DNA of 8,871 nucleotides from Deltaproteobacteria bacterium (GTDB taxonomy: Bacteria; JAEEML01): positions 1 through 8,871 of the forward strand of contig JAEEML010000158.1 in the NCBI GenBank assembly GCA_016283195.1, given 5' to 3'. Under the pieces are notes generated by a model. The model saw only the letters and a list, made by a program, of their open reading frames with translations. It ran no database searches and was not told the DNA's origin. Both the position numbers and the translations under genes were made by a program. Shown piece by piece: positions 1 to 6,519 of the stretch. Positions within the stretch are counted from its first letter, which is position 1; every line of letters begins with the position of its first letter.

Positions 1-825
1 CCCCTCGTCGCCAATGCGTTCCACTGTGTCCAAAAGATGTTTTAGAGCCATTTTAAAGCGCTCTTCCTGCGGAATATTTAGCTCATGGCCGGCTTTTAGT
101 GCCGAGAATATCCACGGGTTGCCCAGAGCGGCGCGGCCTATCATCACCCCCTGGCAGCCATATTCGTTCATTAGCTTTTCGGCATCGGCCACAGAGGTGA
201 CATCGCCGTTGCCGATGAGTGGCACTTTGCCATCCACTACTTTGGCTACGGCGCGAATTACTTCCCAATCGGCCGCGCCGCTATAGAATTGCACTCTGGT
301 GCGTCCATGCACGGTAATGGCTGCTGCGCCGCCGTCAAGCACCGCTCTCGCTACTTCCGGCGCGGTGATTTCGCCGCTATCCCAGCCGGAGCGCATTTTA
401 ACTGTCACGGGAATACCTGGCGGAACTTTTTGTACCACTTTGGCGATAGCTGCTCCGGCTTCACTGGGGCGGCGCATCCAGGCCGCGCCGGCGCCGCTAT
501 TCACCACTTTGCGCACCGGGCAGCCCATATTGATATCTATAAGTTCGGCGCCAAGTTCTATACCGATAAGAGCTGCTTCGGCCAGAGTATCGCCATCGGC
601 GCCAAAGAGCTGGAGCCAGTGCGGCTTTTCTCCGGGGAAAAAATGCACCATTTTGAGAGTTTGTTTGGAGCCCAAAACCAGAGCTTTGGCGCTAATGAGC
701 TCGGTAATAGCGGCGCCGGCGCCACATTCCTGGCAGATGCGCCTGAATACTTCATCGCTGTAGCCGGCCATGGGAGCCAGAATATAAGGGGAAGAAAAGG
801 AAATATTAGCTATTTTAAAAGTCAC
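1..825 (-). CDS. dusB: tRNA-dihydrouridine synthase, DusB/NifR3 type (3' end outside window)
   Basis: This flavin-dependent enzyme reduces specific uridines in the tRNA D-loop to dihydrouridine in the cytoplasm, using FMN and NADPH. The visible 275 residues form the TIM-barrel part. Motifs in order are the FMN-binding LAPMAGYSD (16-24), INMGCP (98-103) with the catalytic Cys102, VKMRSGWD, ITVHGRTRVQFYSGAADW, LIGNGD and GVMIGRAALGNPWIF. No stop occurs before position 1, so about 50 to 70 C-terminal residues are missing at the window edge. The start is GTG at 825: an in-frame TAG lies two codons upstream, and the next in-frame ATG falls inside the APMAG motif, too late to be the start. An AGGAG at 836-840 precedes the GTG by 10 nt. 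Assignment to the Dus family is firm; the subgroup DusB is inferred from motif style (HGRTR, GNPWIF). Confidence 0.93.
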   Translation of the reverse strand, partial: MTFKIANISFSSPYILAPMAGYSDEVFRRICQECGAGAAITELISAKALVLGSKQTLKMVHFFPGEKPHWLQLFGADGDTLAEAALIGIELGAELIDINMGCPVRKVVNSGAGAAWMRRPSEAGAAIAKVVQKVPPGIPVTVKMRSGWDSGEITAPEVARAVLDGGAAAITVHGRTRVQFYSGAADWEVIRAVAKVVDGKVPLIGNGDVTSVADAEKLMNEYGCQGVMIGRAALGNPWIFSALKAGHELNIPQEERFKMALKHLLDTVERIGDEG

Positions 826-835
826 TGCCTAGGCG

Positions 836-840
836 CTCCT
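836..840 (-). promoter_or_regulatory. Ribosome binding site deciding the GTG start of dusB
   Basis: AGGAG on the minus strand, 10 nt before the GTG at 825. With the in-frame TAG at 829-831 it leaves GTG as the only sensible start for the dihydrouridine synthase. Confidence 0.6.
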
Positions 841-950
841 ATGCGTTTAATGGCTTCTCCGGACATGGCCGGGTGCTATTGCGGAAAGGCTTTTAGCATA
901 AGTGAGGGTGGATGGCCAAGAGGGCAAAACGAAAGCCGCCGCCAGGCATA

Positions 951-1760
951 TTACATCGCCCCGGCGCGGGCCATCTCAATTTCATGGGCCCCGGTTAAAT
1001 CAAGAACAATTTCATCGGTGTGGCCAAATTCCCAAGTGGTGGTGCGGCCGACTATGCGGGCTTTTAAGAGCAGTTTGTCATTTTTTTGCAAACGCAGGCT
1101 CCGGAGTTTGTCGTTTAAAGCAATGCCGGCTTTAATATCGCTCATAAAGGGGCCGGTCACCCACACTTTGCCTTTGCTTACTTTGTAAACCACCAAGTTC
1201 CAGTAAATAACGCGCCCTTTAAGTTTATTGGCATCGCGCAGGACATTGCGGAAACAGCGCTCGTCATCTATTTCGCCCTTTGGCGGTACTGGCACCGGAT
1301 TACCTTCAAAATCGGCCAGCGACTTGGGCGAGAGGGCAAAAGCAATTGGCTCTATTACTACAAAAGTTTCCGGATACCCGGCCACGCGCTCATCCTGTAC
1401 GAGGCCGCGCATGCGCCCTTTTACCAGCACAAAGTCGTTTTGCAAAACAGCTGTCTTGAGCACAGCCGGAGTTTTTGCCACTTTATAGCGACTTAGGGTC
1501 ATGGCACTGTCAGAAAGGAGGATATCACTCTTGCCGATATGCTTGATGTAGAGCTCGCCGATTACCAGCTTACCTCGATAATTATTTGGATTTGCTACAA
1601 TATCTCTATATCTGTCGGCAAGCGGAATAGGAAAATGCACTCCGGGAATTTCCCTACTTGCATTTTGGGAGCTGTTTGCGCTATTTTGCCCCCACGCTCC
1701 GTTTGGGAGGATAAGCGTGATGATTAGTAGTAATGCTTTAGATGAAATAGTTGTTTTCAT
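951..1760 (-). CDS. Secreted protein of unknown function with a duplicated beta-rich (possibly OB-fold) domain
   Basis: I do not recognise a named family. From the ATG at 1760 the protein has 269 residues. It opens with a typical Sec signal peptide: KTT, then a hydrophobic core (ALLLIITLIL, 9-18), then GAWG followed by Gln25, so cleavage after Gly24 is likely and the mature protein should be extracytoplasmic. No lipobox cysteine is seen. The mature part contains two similar units, about 51-142 and 170-262. Each begins with a YRDIV/FRNVL helix-like start, then N..(Y/L)(R/K)G(K/R)(L/V), a hydrophobic strand, and later LQ(K)ND..L(V/L)K(G/A)R. Alternating hydrophobic strands around short turns suggest small beta-barrels such as OB-folds, which is inference. 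A longer reading from 1844 is possible, but ATG 1760 has AAGGA 7 nt upstream (1768-1772) and gives a clean signal peptide. The start lies inside cutA on the other strand. Confidence 0.8.
   Translation of the reverse strand: MKTTISSKALLLIITLILPNGAWGQNSANSSQNASREIPGVHFPIPLADRYRDIVANPNNYRGKLVIGELYIKHIGKSDILLSDSAMTLSRYKVAKTPAVLKTAVLQNDFVLVKGRMRGLVQDERVAGYPETFVVIEPIAFALSPKSLADFEGNPVPVPPKGEIDDERCFRNVLRDANKLKGRVIYWNLVVYKVSKGKVWVTGPFMSDIKAGIALNDKLRSLRLQKNDKLLLKARIVGRTTTWEFGHTDEIVLDLTGAHEIEMARAGAM
1658..1687 (+). promoter_or_regulatory. Possible sigma-70-like promoter for cutA
   Basis: TTGCAT at 1658-1663 and TATTTT at 1682-1687, 18 nt apart, would place a transcription start near 1694, shortly before the cutA ribosome site. 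It lies inside the coding region of the divergent secreted-protein gene. The match is partial and chance is a real alternative. Confidence 0.28.
1705..1710 (+). promoter_or_regulatory. Ribosome binding site of cutA
   Basis: GGGAGG at 1705-1710 lies 9 nt before ATG 1720 and 6 nt before GTG 1717. The two start codons are adjacent in frame; the spacing favours ATG 1720, but GTG 1717 cannot be excluded. Confidence 0.6.
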
Positions 1761-2064
1761 AACATGTCCTTCGGGCGCCGCCATGGCCGGCGATTTAGCC
1801 CATGCCCTCATAGAAAACCAGCTGGCAGCTTGTGTCAATATCATACCGCAAGTGCGCTCGGTTTATTTGTGGCAGGGTGAGGTTAACGATGATGCCGAGC
1901 AGCTTTTGGTGGCCAAGAGCCTGGCTAATAAATTTGAAGACCTCTGCGCCATGGTTAAAAGTTGCCATCCGGCAGAAGTGCCGGAAATTATCTCCATGCC
2001 TATTTCTGCCGGCCTCAAAAGCTATTTAGACTGGCTGCGTGCCGGGGTTAGCCAAGCCGCTTGA
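1720..2064 (+). CDS. cutA: CutA1-type divalent-cation tolerance protein
   Basis: A small trimeric cytoplasmic protein of the CutA1 family, linked by name and history to copper/divalent metal tolerance; its true role is unsettled. The 114 residues cover the whole family length. Signature segments are IVVFITCPS (10-18), LAACVNIIP (35-43), SVYLWQGEV (47-55), HPAEVPEII (83-91) and YLDWL (102-106). The usual family motif is HPYEVPEI; here Ala85 replaces Tyr. The start is ATG 1720 (or GTG 1717), served by GGGAGG at 1705-1710. No later start codon precedes the first conserved strand, so the overlap with the divergent secreted-protein gene (1720-1760) is real. The gene converges on cheB, with 5 nt between stop codons. 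It is the only plus-strand gene in the window and appears monocistronic. Confidence 0.95.
   Translation: MISSNALDEIVVFITCPSGAAMAGDLAHALIENQLAACVNIIPQVRSVYLWQGEVNDDAEQLLVAKSLANKFEDLCAMVKSCHPAEVPEIISMPISAGLKSYLDWLRAGVSQAA
1810..1838 (-). promoter_or_regulatory. Possible promoter for the secreted-protein gene, inside cutA
   Basis: On the minus strand a perfect TTGACA (1833-1838) is followed after 17 nt by TTCTAT (1810-1815), a weak -10. Transcription would start near 1803, giving a leader of about 43 nt before ATG 1760. The -35 falls in the codons for the conserved CVNI of CutA, so coding constraint could produce it by chance. Confidence 0.3.
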
Positions 2065-2069
2065 TTTTC

Positions 2070-3179
2070 TTATTGCTCAATAAAAGAACTAAAACGTTGG
2101 ATTATGCCGGTAAGTGGTAAGCGCTCTTTGGCGGCTCCGGATTCCCAAACTTCTTTAGGCATACCGTAAATAGTAGCTGATTCCGGCGATTCGGCATAAA
2201 TAGTGCCGCCCATTTTGCTGACAGCCAGAGCGCCATTGCGGCCGTCATCGCCCATACCGGTAAGCACAGCGCCCACAAGCGGGCCAATCCAGTTAGTGGC
2301 CACACTTTCAAAAAGCATATTTACCGATGGGGCATAGCGATCAATGCTGATTGGTTGCCTTAGAACAATTGAGTAGCCGCTTTGCTTATTGCGATGCAGA
2401 GTCATGTGGTGAGCGCCAGGTGCCAAATAAATATAACCGGCTTGCAACGGCTCGCCTTGAACGGCCTCTTTTACTTCAAACGGACAGTTGTTATTAAGGC
2501 GGCGGGCAAAGGCGGCAGTAAAATTTTCCGGCATGTGCTGGGCAATGAGCATAGAGACATCAGGGCGGTGCGGAAGCGCCGATAGCAGCGTTACAAGAGC
2601 CACAGGGCCGCCGGTAGAAGCGCCGACAATAAGCAGCTTTTGCGGGCCGCTAGCAGCGCCGCTGTTAACAATTTGCTGCGCAGCTTTGGAGACAGGTGGG
2701 GCAAGCGGCTCAGGCTTTTTAAAAGAGGGCGGGGCAAAGATTTTTTTCTGCACATTGTACTGGCGGAGGCGCACTTTATAAGTGGGAATCTCCTTTATTT
2801 TAGCTACCAGCTCATTGGCGCAGCGTTTCCACGCGGACTCTTCGCCGACTTCCGGCTTCACAATAAAATCAAGAGCTCCCAGCTCAAGAGCTTGTAAAAC
2901 CGATTCGCGGCGATTATCAGAGCTCACCACAATAACCGGTGTCGGTTGCTTGGACATCAAAAAACGCAAAAAAGCGAAACCGTCCAAGCGCGGCATATTA
3001 AGGTCCAGTGTGATGACATCCGGTTTGTAGAAAAGAGCCTGTTTTAGACCCTCTTCGCCATCGGAAGCCCGGCCGACTATCTCAATGGCATCGAGCTGCT
3101 CTTTTAAAATATTGGTAATGGCTTGGCGATTAAAGGCCGAGTCATCGACAATCAGTACTTTGAGCTTTGAATCACTCAT
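2070..3179 (-). CDS. cheB: CheB: receptor-glutamate methylesterase with response-regulator domain
   Basis: CheB removes methyl groups from (and deamidates) chemoreceptor glutamates when phosphorylated by CheA, giving adaptation opposite to CheR. The 369 residues are full length. The N-terminal receiver domain (about 5-125) has the acidic pair Asp12-Asp13, phospho-acceptor Asp59 in TLDLNMP, Ser86-Ser87 and Lys108 in VKP. A proline-rich linker (about 132-175) follows. The C-terminal esterase domain has the triad Ser188 in GASTGG, His215 in AQHMP and Asp312 in GMGDDG. The start ATG at 3179 overlaps the cheR stop as ATGA, with GGGAG 4 nt upstream (3184-3188). It is the last gene of the operon as seen here and the only receiver-domain gene in the window, so CheB is the one visible CheA phosphorylation target. 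All catalytic residues are present. Confidence 0.97.
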   Translation of the reverse strand: MSDSKLKVLIVDDSAFNRQAITNILKEQLDAIEIVGRASDGEEGLKQALFYKPDVITLDLNMPRLDGFAFLRFLMSKQPTPVIVVSSDNRRESVLQALELGALDFIVKPEVGEESAWKRCANELVAKIKEIPTYKVRLRQYNVQKKIFAPPSFKKPEPLAPPVSKAAQQIVNSGAASGPQKLLIVGASTGGPVALVTLLSALPHRPDVSMLIAQHMPENFTAAFARRLNNNCPFEVKEAVQGEPLQAGYIYLAPGAHHMTLHRNKQSGYSIVLRQPISIDRYAPSVNMLFESVATNWIGPLVGAVLTGMGDDGRNGALAVSKMGGTIYAESPESATIYGMPKEVWESGAAKERLPLTGIIQRFSSFIEQ

Positions 3180-4033
3180 TTCGCTCCCATAGGTTTGCGG
3201 TAAACCAAATCGTTCGGCAAAGTGACCATTTCAAAATCGGTAGAAACATTTATCAGACTTTCGCTGTGACCGAGCAGCAGATAGCCGCCGCGGCGCAACT
3301 TTTTGTAAAAGAGATTTAAAAGCTGGTTGCGGGTAGCTTGATTAAAATAAATAATCACGTTGCGGCAGAAAATAACATCGCAGGGCATTACCAAAGCCGA
3401 GGTTCGCGGTTCCACCAGATTGAGGCGGTTAAAAGTGACCATATCGCGGATCTCTTTTTTTATCTCCCAAGAAGCGGAATCAACTTTAGTAAAGTAATTA
3501 TCCCAATAATATTGCGGTATGGCCCTAAAAGAACTCTGGCCGTATATACCGCGTTTGGCTTTGGCCAGCACTTTGTTGGAAATGTCACAGGCAAAAATAT
3601 CGATGCGCCACCCGGCAAGAGCCCGGCAATCGGCCAGGAGCATGGCCAGGGTATAAGGCTCTTCACCGCTGGAGCAACCGGCGCTCCAAATACGCAACCA
3701 GCGGCGATCTTGCAAAGATTCGCTGAGAATAGGCACCAAGTGGTCGCGGAAGGAGTAAAGTTGCCGCTCTTCTCTAAAGAAGTAGGTCTCATTGTTGGTG
3801 AGGTGATCAGCCAGAATTTCCATCTCTTTGCTGCCGTCTATCGGCGAATTAAGGAGATTGTAATAGGCTGAATATGACGGCAAATTGAGCTCCTCCAATC
3901 TGGAAGAGAGGCGGTGCTCAAAGAGATATTTATGCTCGTCTTCAAATGTGAGACCGGCATAACGATGGATAATATCACGCAAAAGGTGAAATTCATCATC
4001 GTTCATGCTGTAGCTGTTTGCGCCGATGAACAC
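3176..4033 (-). CDS. cheR: CheR: S-adenosylmethionine-dependent receptor methyltransferase
   Basis: CheR transfers methyl groups from S-adenosylmethionine to glutamates of chemoreceptors in the cytoplasm. The 285 residues match the usual family length. The N-terminal helical domain (about 10-75) carries RLSSRLEEL (41-49). The SAM-binding catalytic domain follows, with LTNNETYFFRE (78-88), IWSAGCSSGEEPYTLAM (115-131), ACDIS (148-152), DVIFCRNVIIYF (219-230) and GGYLLLGHSESL (249-260). I chose GTG at 4033 because GAGGGGG (4040-4046) lies 6 nt upstream. The in-frame ATG at 4006 (residue 10) has no ribosome site but would still keep the whole domain. The gene begins 3 nt after the stop of the HEAT-repeat gene and overlaps cheB by 4 nt, so it is probably translationally coupled on both sides. 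Confidence 0.97.
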   Translation of the reverse strand: MFIGANSYSMNDDEFHLLRDIIHRYAGLTFEDEHKYLFEHRLSSRLEELNLPSYSAYYNLLNSPIDGSKEMEILADHLTNNETYFFREERQLYSFRDHLVPILSESLQDRRWLRIWSAGCSSGEEPYTLAMLLADCRALAGWRIDIFACDISNKVLAKAKRGIYGQSSFRAIPQYYWDNYFTKVDSASWEIKKEIRDMVTFNRLNLVEPRTSALVMPCDVIFCRNVIIYFNQATRNQLLNLFYKKLRRGGYLLLGHSESLINVSTDFEMVTLPNDLVYRKPMGAK

Positions 4034-4036
4034 AGC

Positions 4037-6001
4037 TTACCCCCTCATTTCATCCAGAATTTCCAGAACCATGGGCTCTGTTTCAGCTTGTTGCAATTCA
4101 CTTAGTGTCTCATCCGGTAAGGTGATATCCATGGCCATGAGCATTTGTAATGCCGCCAGGCGCACCTCCCAAAATTCATGCTTAACCAGAGGGAGCAAAA
4201 TATCAGCTTGCAAATCACTATCCAGGCGATATACTTCACTAATTGCTTCCTGTACAACTTCTTTTATTTTTGACTTTGCCGCCATGTGCAAAGCGTCAGA
4301 GAGTTGTTTCTCGTCCATCCCGGCCAGCATGTGCAAAGCGCTAATAGCTTTTTCCGCCGAGTCGCCGGAGATCAGATTATTTAAAGTATCGAGAGCTTCC
4401 GGAGTCAGATGGTGACTTAGGCCTTCAATAGCTGCCAGAGCCACAGCCGTGTCCTCATCGTTTATGGCTTTTAGGAGATAATCGGTAACTTCTGGCTCCC
4501 AAAGAGTGCCCAGCAATTTTATGGCACTCAGGCGCACTTCCGGCAGAGAATCTTTTAAAGAAGGACTTAATATCTCAATACTTAGCTGCCCTGGGAAATT
4601 ATTAAGAGCATTTAAAGCGGCAATACGCACATCGGGATTTTTATCGGAAAGCCAAGTAGTAATCAGCGGCAAATCCTGAGCTGTAGCCACCTTGCCAAAA
4701 AGTTCGACGGTGATTTTTGAAGGAGGCTCGCCTTTTAGCGCCGTTTTTAGCCGCTCCTGGCTGTCGTGGCCCAGGTGCTTGGTTATATTTATCAGCGCTG
4801 CGGCTATTTGGGCACTGCTGCCACCGGCTTCCTTTAAGAGGGGAATCAAGGCCCCAATGGTGTCTTTATCGCCAATTATACTAAGAGTGCTGATAACTGT
4901 GCGCTGGATAACCGGCGAGAGACCGCTTTCGCCGATTAGGCGCAAAATGAGCGGGCGACAGGCAGTAATATTTTGCCGCCCAATGGTGCTGATGAGCAGT
5001 TCTTGCGCGGTTTCGGGGAAAAGATCAAAATGCTCGCAGGCCTTTTGAATAGTTCCTTCCGCATAAGTCAGCAAAACAGGTGCGAGTTGCATAGAGAGAT
5101 CGGTATCATCGGCGCTGATTAATGCTTTTTCCAAAAGAGCATCGGTATAAAAATACTTTAGCATCTTGATGGCCAAACTACGCCGATCTTTATTTTCCTG
5201 AAGCAGGAGCTCTTCCAAGAGATTAGCCAAAAGAGACTTGCTCTCCGCATCATCCGGAAGCTCCACGAGGCCTTTTTCCAAAAGAGGCAAAAGGCAGGAG
5301 AGGGCAGCTGTATGGGTTGTGAGACCGTATTTATCTGAAATAGCAATGTTTATTAGAGCTTTTGCAGTGTCTGCATTAGGGGCAATGCTCAGATTTCTGG
5401 CCAAAGAGGTACCGATAAGCGGAATGCCAACGAGATCCGGCAGAAGTTCCAGCGGAATAGGTGTTTGCAATTGGTAAAGGGCTTCCAAAGTGGTGCTGAG
5501 CAAAATCGGATCGCGGTTTTCACTCATTAGGCGGATAAGGGCCGGGGCAGCTACTTTTACATGCACATTGCCAAGAGCTTCTATAGCTGAGAGGCGCACA
5601 TTGCTGCATGGGTCGTTAAGCGCTTCCAAAAGGCAGGGCTCAACACGCGGATCGGGAATTTGGCCAAGAATATCAATAATAAATTTACGCAATTCCTCAT
5701 CGGGCGTTTTAAAAGCGGCCAGCAGGTGATTGACAGCGGTAGAACCAAGTATAATCAGCAGAGAAAAAGCGCTGTTACGCAGGCCGGCATTGGCTTCATC
5801 GGTCATCGCACTGATGAGGTCGGGAATGATTAACGGGCAATCGGGATTAGTTGAAAGCTGATTAACAGCCTCTTTGCGCACCCGCCAGCTTTCATCGCCC
5901 AGCCAAGTTAAATACTCTTTGCTATCCAGGTTCAAAGGCTCATTGGCCTTTTCCAAGACAACGAGGCGCCGCTGCTCTTCCAAATCGGGAGAAAAACTCA
6001 T
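4037..6001 (-). CDS. HEAT-repeat solenoid protein embedded in the chemotaxis operon
   Basis: The protein is 654 residues, soluble, with no signal peptide, membrane segment or catalytic domain that I can see. It is built almost entirely of helical repeats of about 31 residues, of HEAT type. Clear units start near 36 (DESWRVRKEAVNQL), 67, 99, 130 (CSNVRLSAIEALGNV), 452 (DKNPDVRIAALNAL), 483 (DSLPEVRLSAIKLLGTL), 514 (DEDTAVALAAIEGL) and 607 (HEFWEVRLAALQML). The middle (about 190-450) is more degenerate but still helical with the same rhythm. The D..xVRxxA..aL pattern is the HEAT signature. Such solenoids usually bind proteins. Position between cheW and cheR, with ATGA overlap upstream and a 3-nt gap downstream, points to a scaffold or adaptor in this signalling array or its adaptation branch; that role is inference. 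ATG 6001 has GGAGG 7 nt upstream (6009-6013). Confidence 0.9.
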   Translation of the reverse strand: MSFSPDLEEQRRLVVLEKANEPLNLDSKEYLTWLGDESWRVRKEAVNQLSTNPDCPLIIPDLISAMTDEANAGLRNSAFSLLIILGSTAVNHLLAAFKTPDEELRKFIIDILGQIPDPRVEPCLLEALNDPCSNVRLSAIEALGNVHVKVAAPALIRLMSENRDPILLSTTLEALYQLQTPIPLELLPDLVGIPLIGTSLARNLSIAPNADTAKALINIAISDKYGLTTHTAALSCLLPLLEKGLVELPDDAESKSLLANLLEELLLQENKDRRSLAIKMLKYFYTDALLEKALISADDTDLSMQLAPVLLTYAEGTIQKACEHFDLFPETAQELLISTIGRQNITACRPLILRLIGESGLSPVIQRTVISTLSIIGDKDTIGALIPLLKEAGGSSAQIAAALINITKHLGHDSQERLKTALKGEPPSKITVELFGKVATAQDLPLITTWLSDKNPDVRIAALNALNNFPGQLSIEILSPSLKDSLPEVRLSAIKLLGTLWEPEVTDYLLKAINDEDTAVALAAIEGLSHHLTPEALDTLNNLISGDSAEKAISALHMLAGMDEKQLSDALHMAAKSKIKEVVQEAISEVYRLDSDLQADILLPLVKHEFWEVRLAALQMLMAMDITLPDETLSELQQAETEPMVLEILDEMRG

Positions 6002-6519
6002 GCCATTGCCTCCATGGCTGTTTCCAAAGCTGAAAGTTCTTCGGGGCTAGCGCCGCTACTAACAATCTTTTTGACATTAAGAAGAGTGAGCAGGCGGCCT
6101 TTAAAATTACAAACACCTAAAAAATACGGGGCCTTATCGCCGCTCAAAATATGTGGCGCCTCGCGAATGGCCGAGCGGGGAATACGCAAAATATCGGTAG
6201 CTTCATCAACTATAAAACCAATGGAGCGGCCGTTGACCACAGCGATGATGTAACGGGTATCAACCGTTTCTTCTGCCGGCAATCTAAAGCGCTTTCTAAG
6301 GTCGATTATGGGAATAATAACCCCGCGCAGGTCAATAACGCCCTCAATAAAGGCCGGCCCCTGGCGCACCGGGGTAACAGGGATGGGGCGGATAATTTCC
6401 CGCACGCGGAGGAGGTCGATAAGATACTCTTCCTTGCCAACCTTAAAAGCCGATACTTCAATAATATCACTAAGATTTTCAATATCTTGCGTGGAAGACA
6501 TATTATTTGCTGCGCCCAT
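5998..6519 (-). CDS. cheW: CheW-like coupling protein (compact)
   Basis: CheW proteins link CheA to chemoreceptors in the signalling array. The 173 residues hold one CheW domain (about 19-153), with VSAFKVGKEEYLIDLLRVRE (22-41), the conserved VIDLRGVIIPIIDLRKRF (61-78; Arg65 in the receptor-contact loop), SIGFIVDEATDILRIP and GVCNFKGRLLTLLNVKKIV. A short tail of Glu/Ala-rich residues (158-173) follows. The start ATG at 6519 shares its A with the stop of the preceding cheW (TGATG) and has GAGGAG 8 nt upstream (6528-6533). Another Met at residue 7 lacks a ribosome site. It is only distantly similar to the neighbouring CheW, so the two may serve different receptors or CheA contacts, which is inference. 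Confidence 0.94.
   Translation of the reverse strand: MGAANNMSSTQDIENLSDIIEVSAFKVGKEEYLIDLLRVREIIRPIPVTPVRQGPAFIEGVIDLRGVIIPIIDLRKRFRLPAEETVDTRYIIAVVNGRSIGFIVDEATDILRIPRSAIREAPHILSGDKAPYFLGVCNFKGRLLTLLNVKKIVSSGASPEELSALETAMEAMA

Noticed and set aside
289-1188. Long plus-strand open frame of 299 codons
   Set aside because: It runs antisense across dusB, the gap and the end of the secreted-protein gene. Its product is His/Cys/Ala-rich with no family motif and no ribosome site; it is a shadow of codon bias on the other strand.
1761-1844. Upstream start (1844) for the secreted protein
   Set aside because: The extra 28 residues are polar, come from antisense cutA codons and would bury the signal peptide; ATG 1760 has AAGGA at good spacing.
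2071-2084. Palindrome TTATTG-CT-CAATAA at the cheB/cutA junction as a terminator
   Set aside because: The arms are short and AT-rich, the loop is 2 nt and no T-run follows, so it is too weak for intrinsic termination.
3338-3871. Plus-strand open frame of 177 codons inside cheR
   Set aside because: It is fully antisense to conserved cheR motifs, shows no recognisable domain and has no upstream ribosome site.
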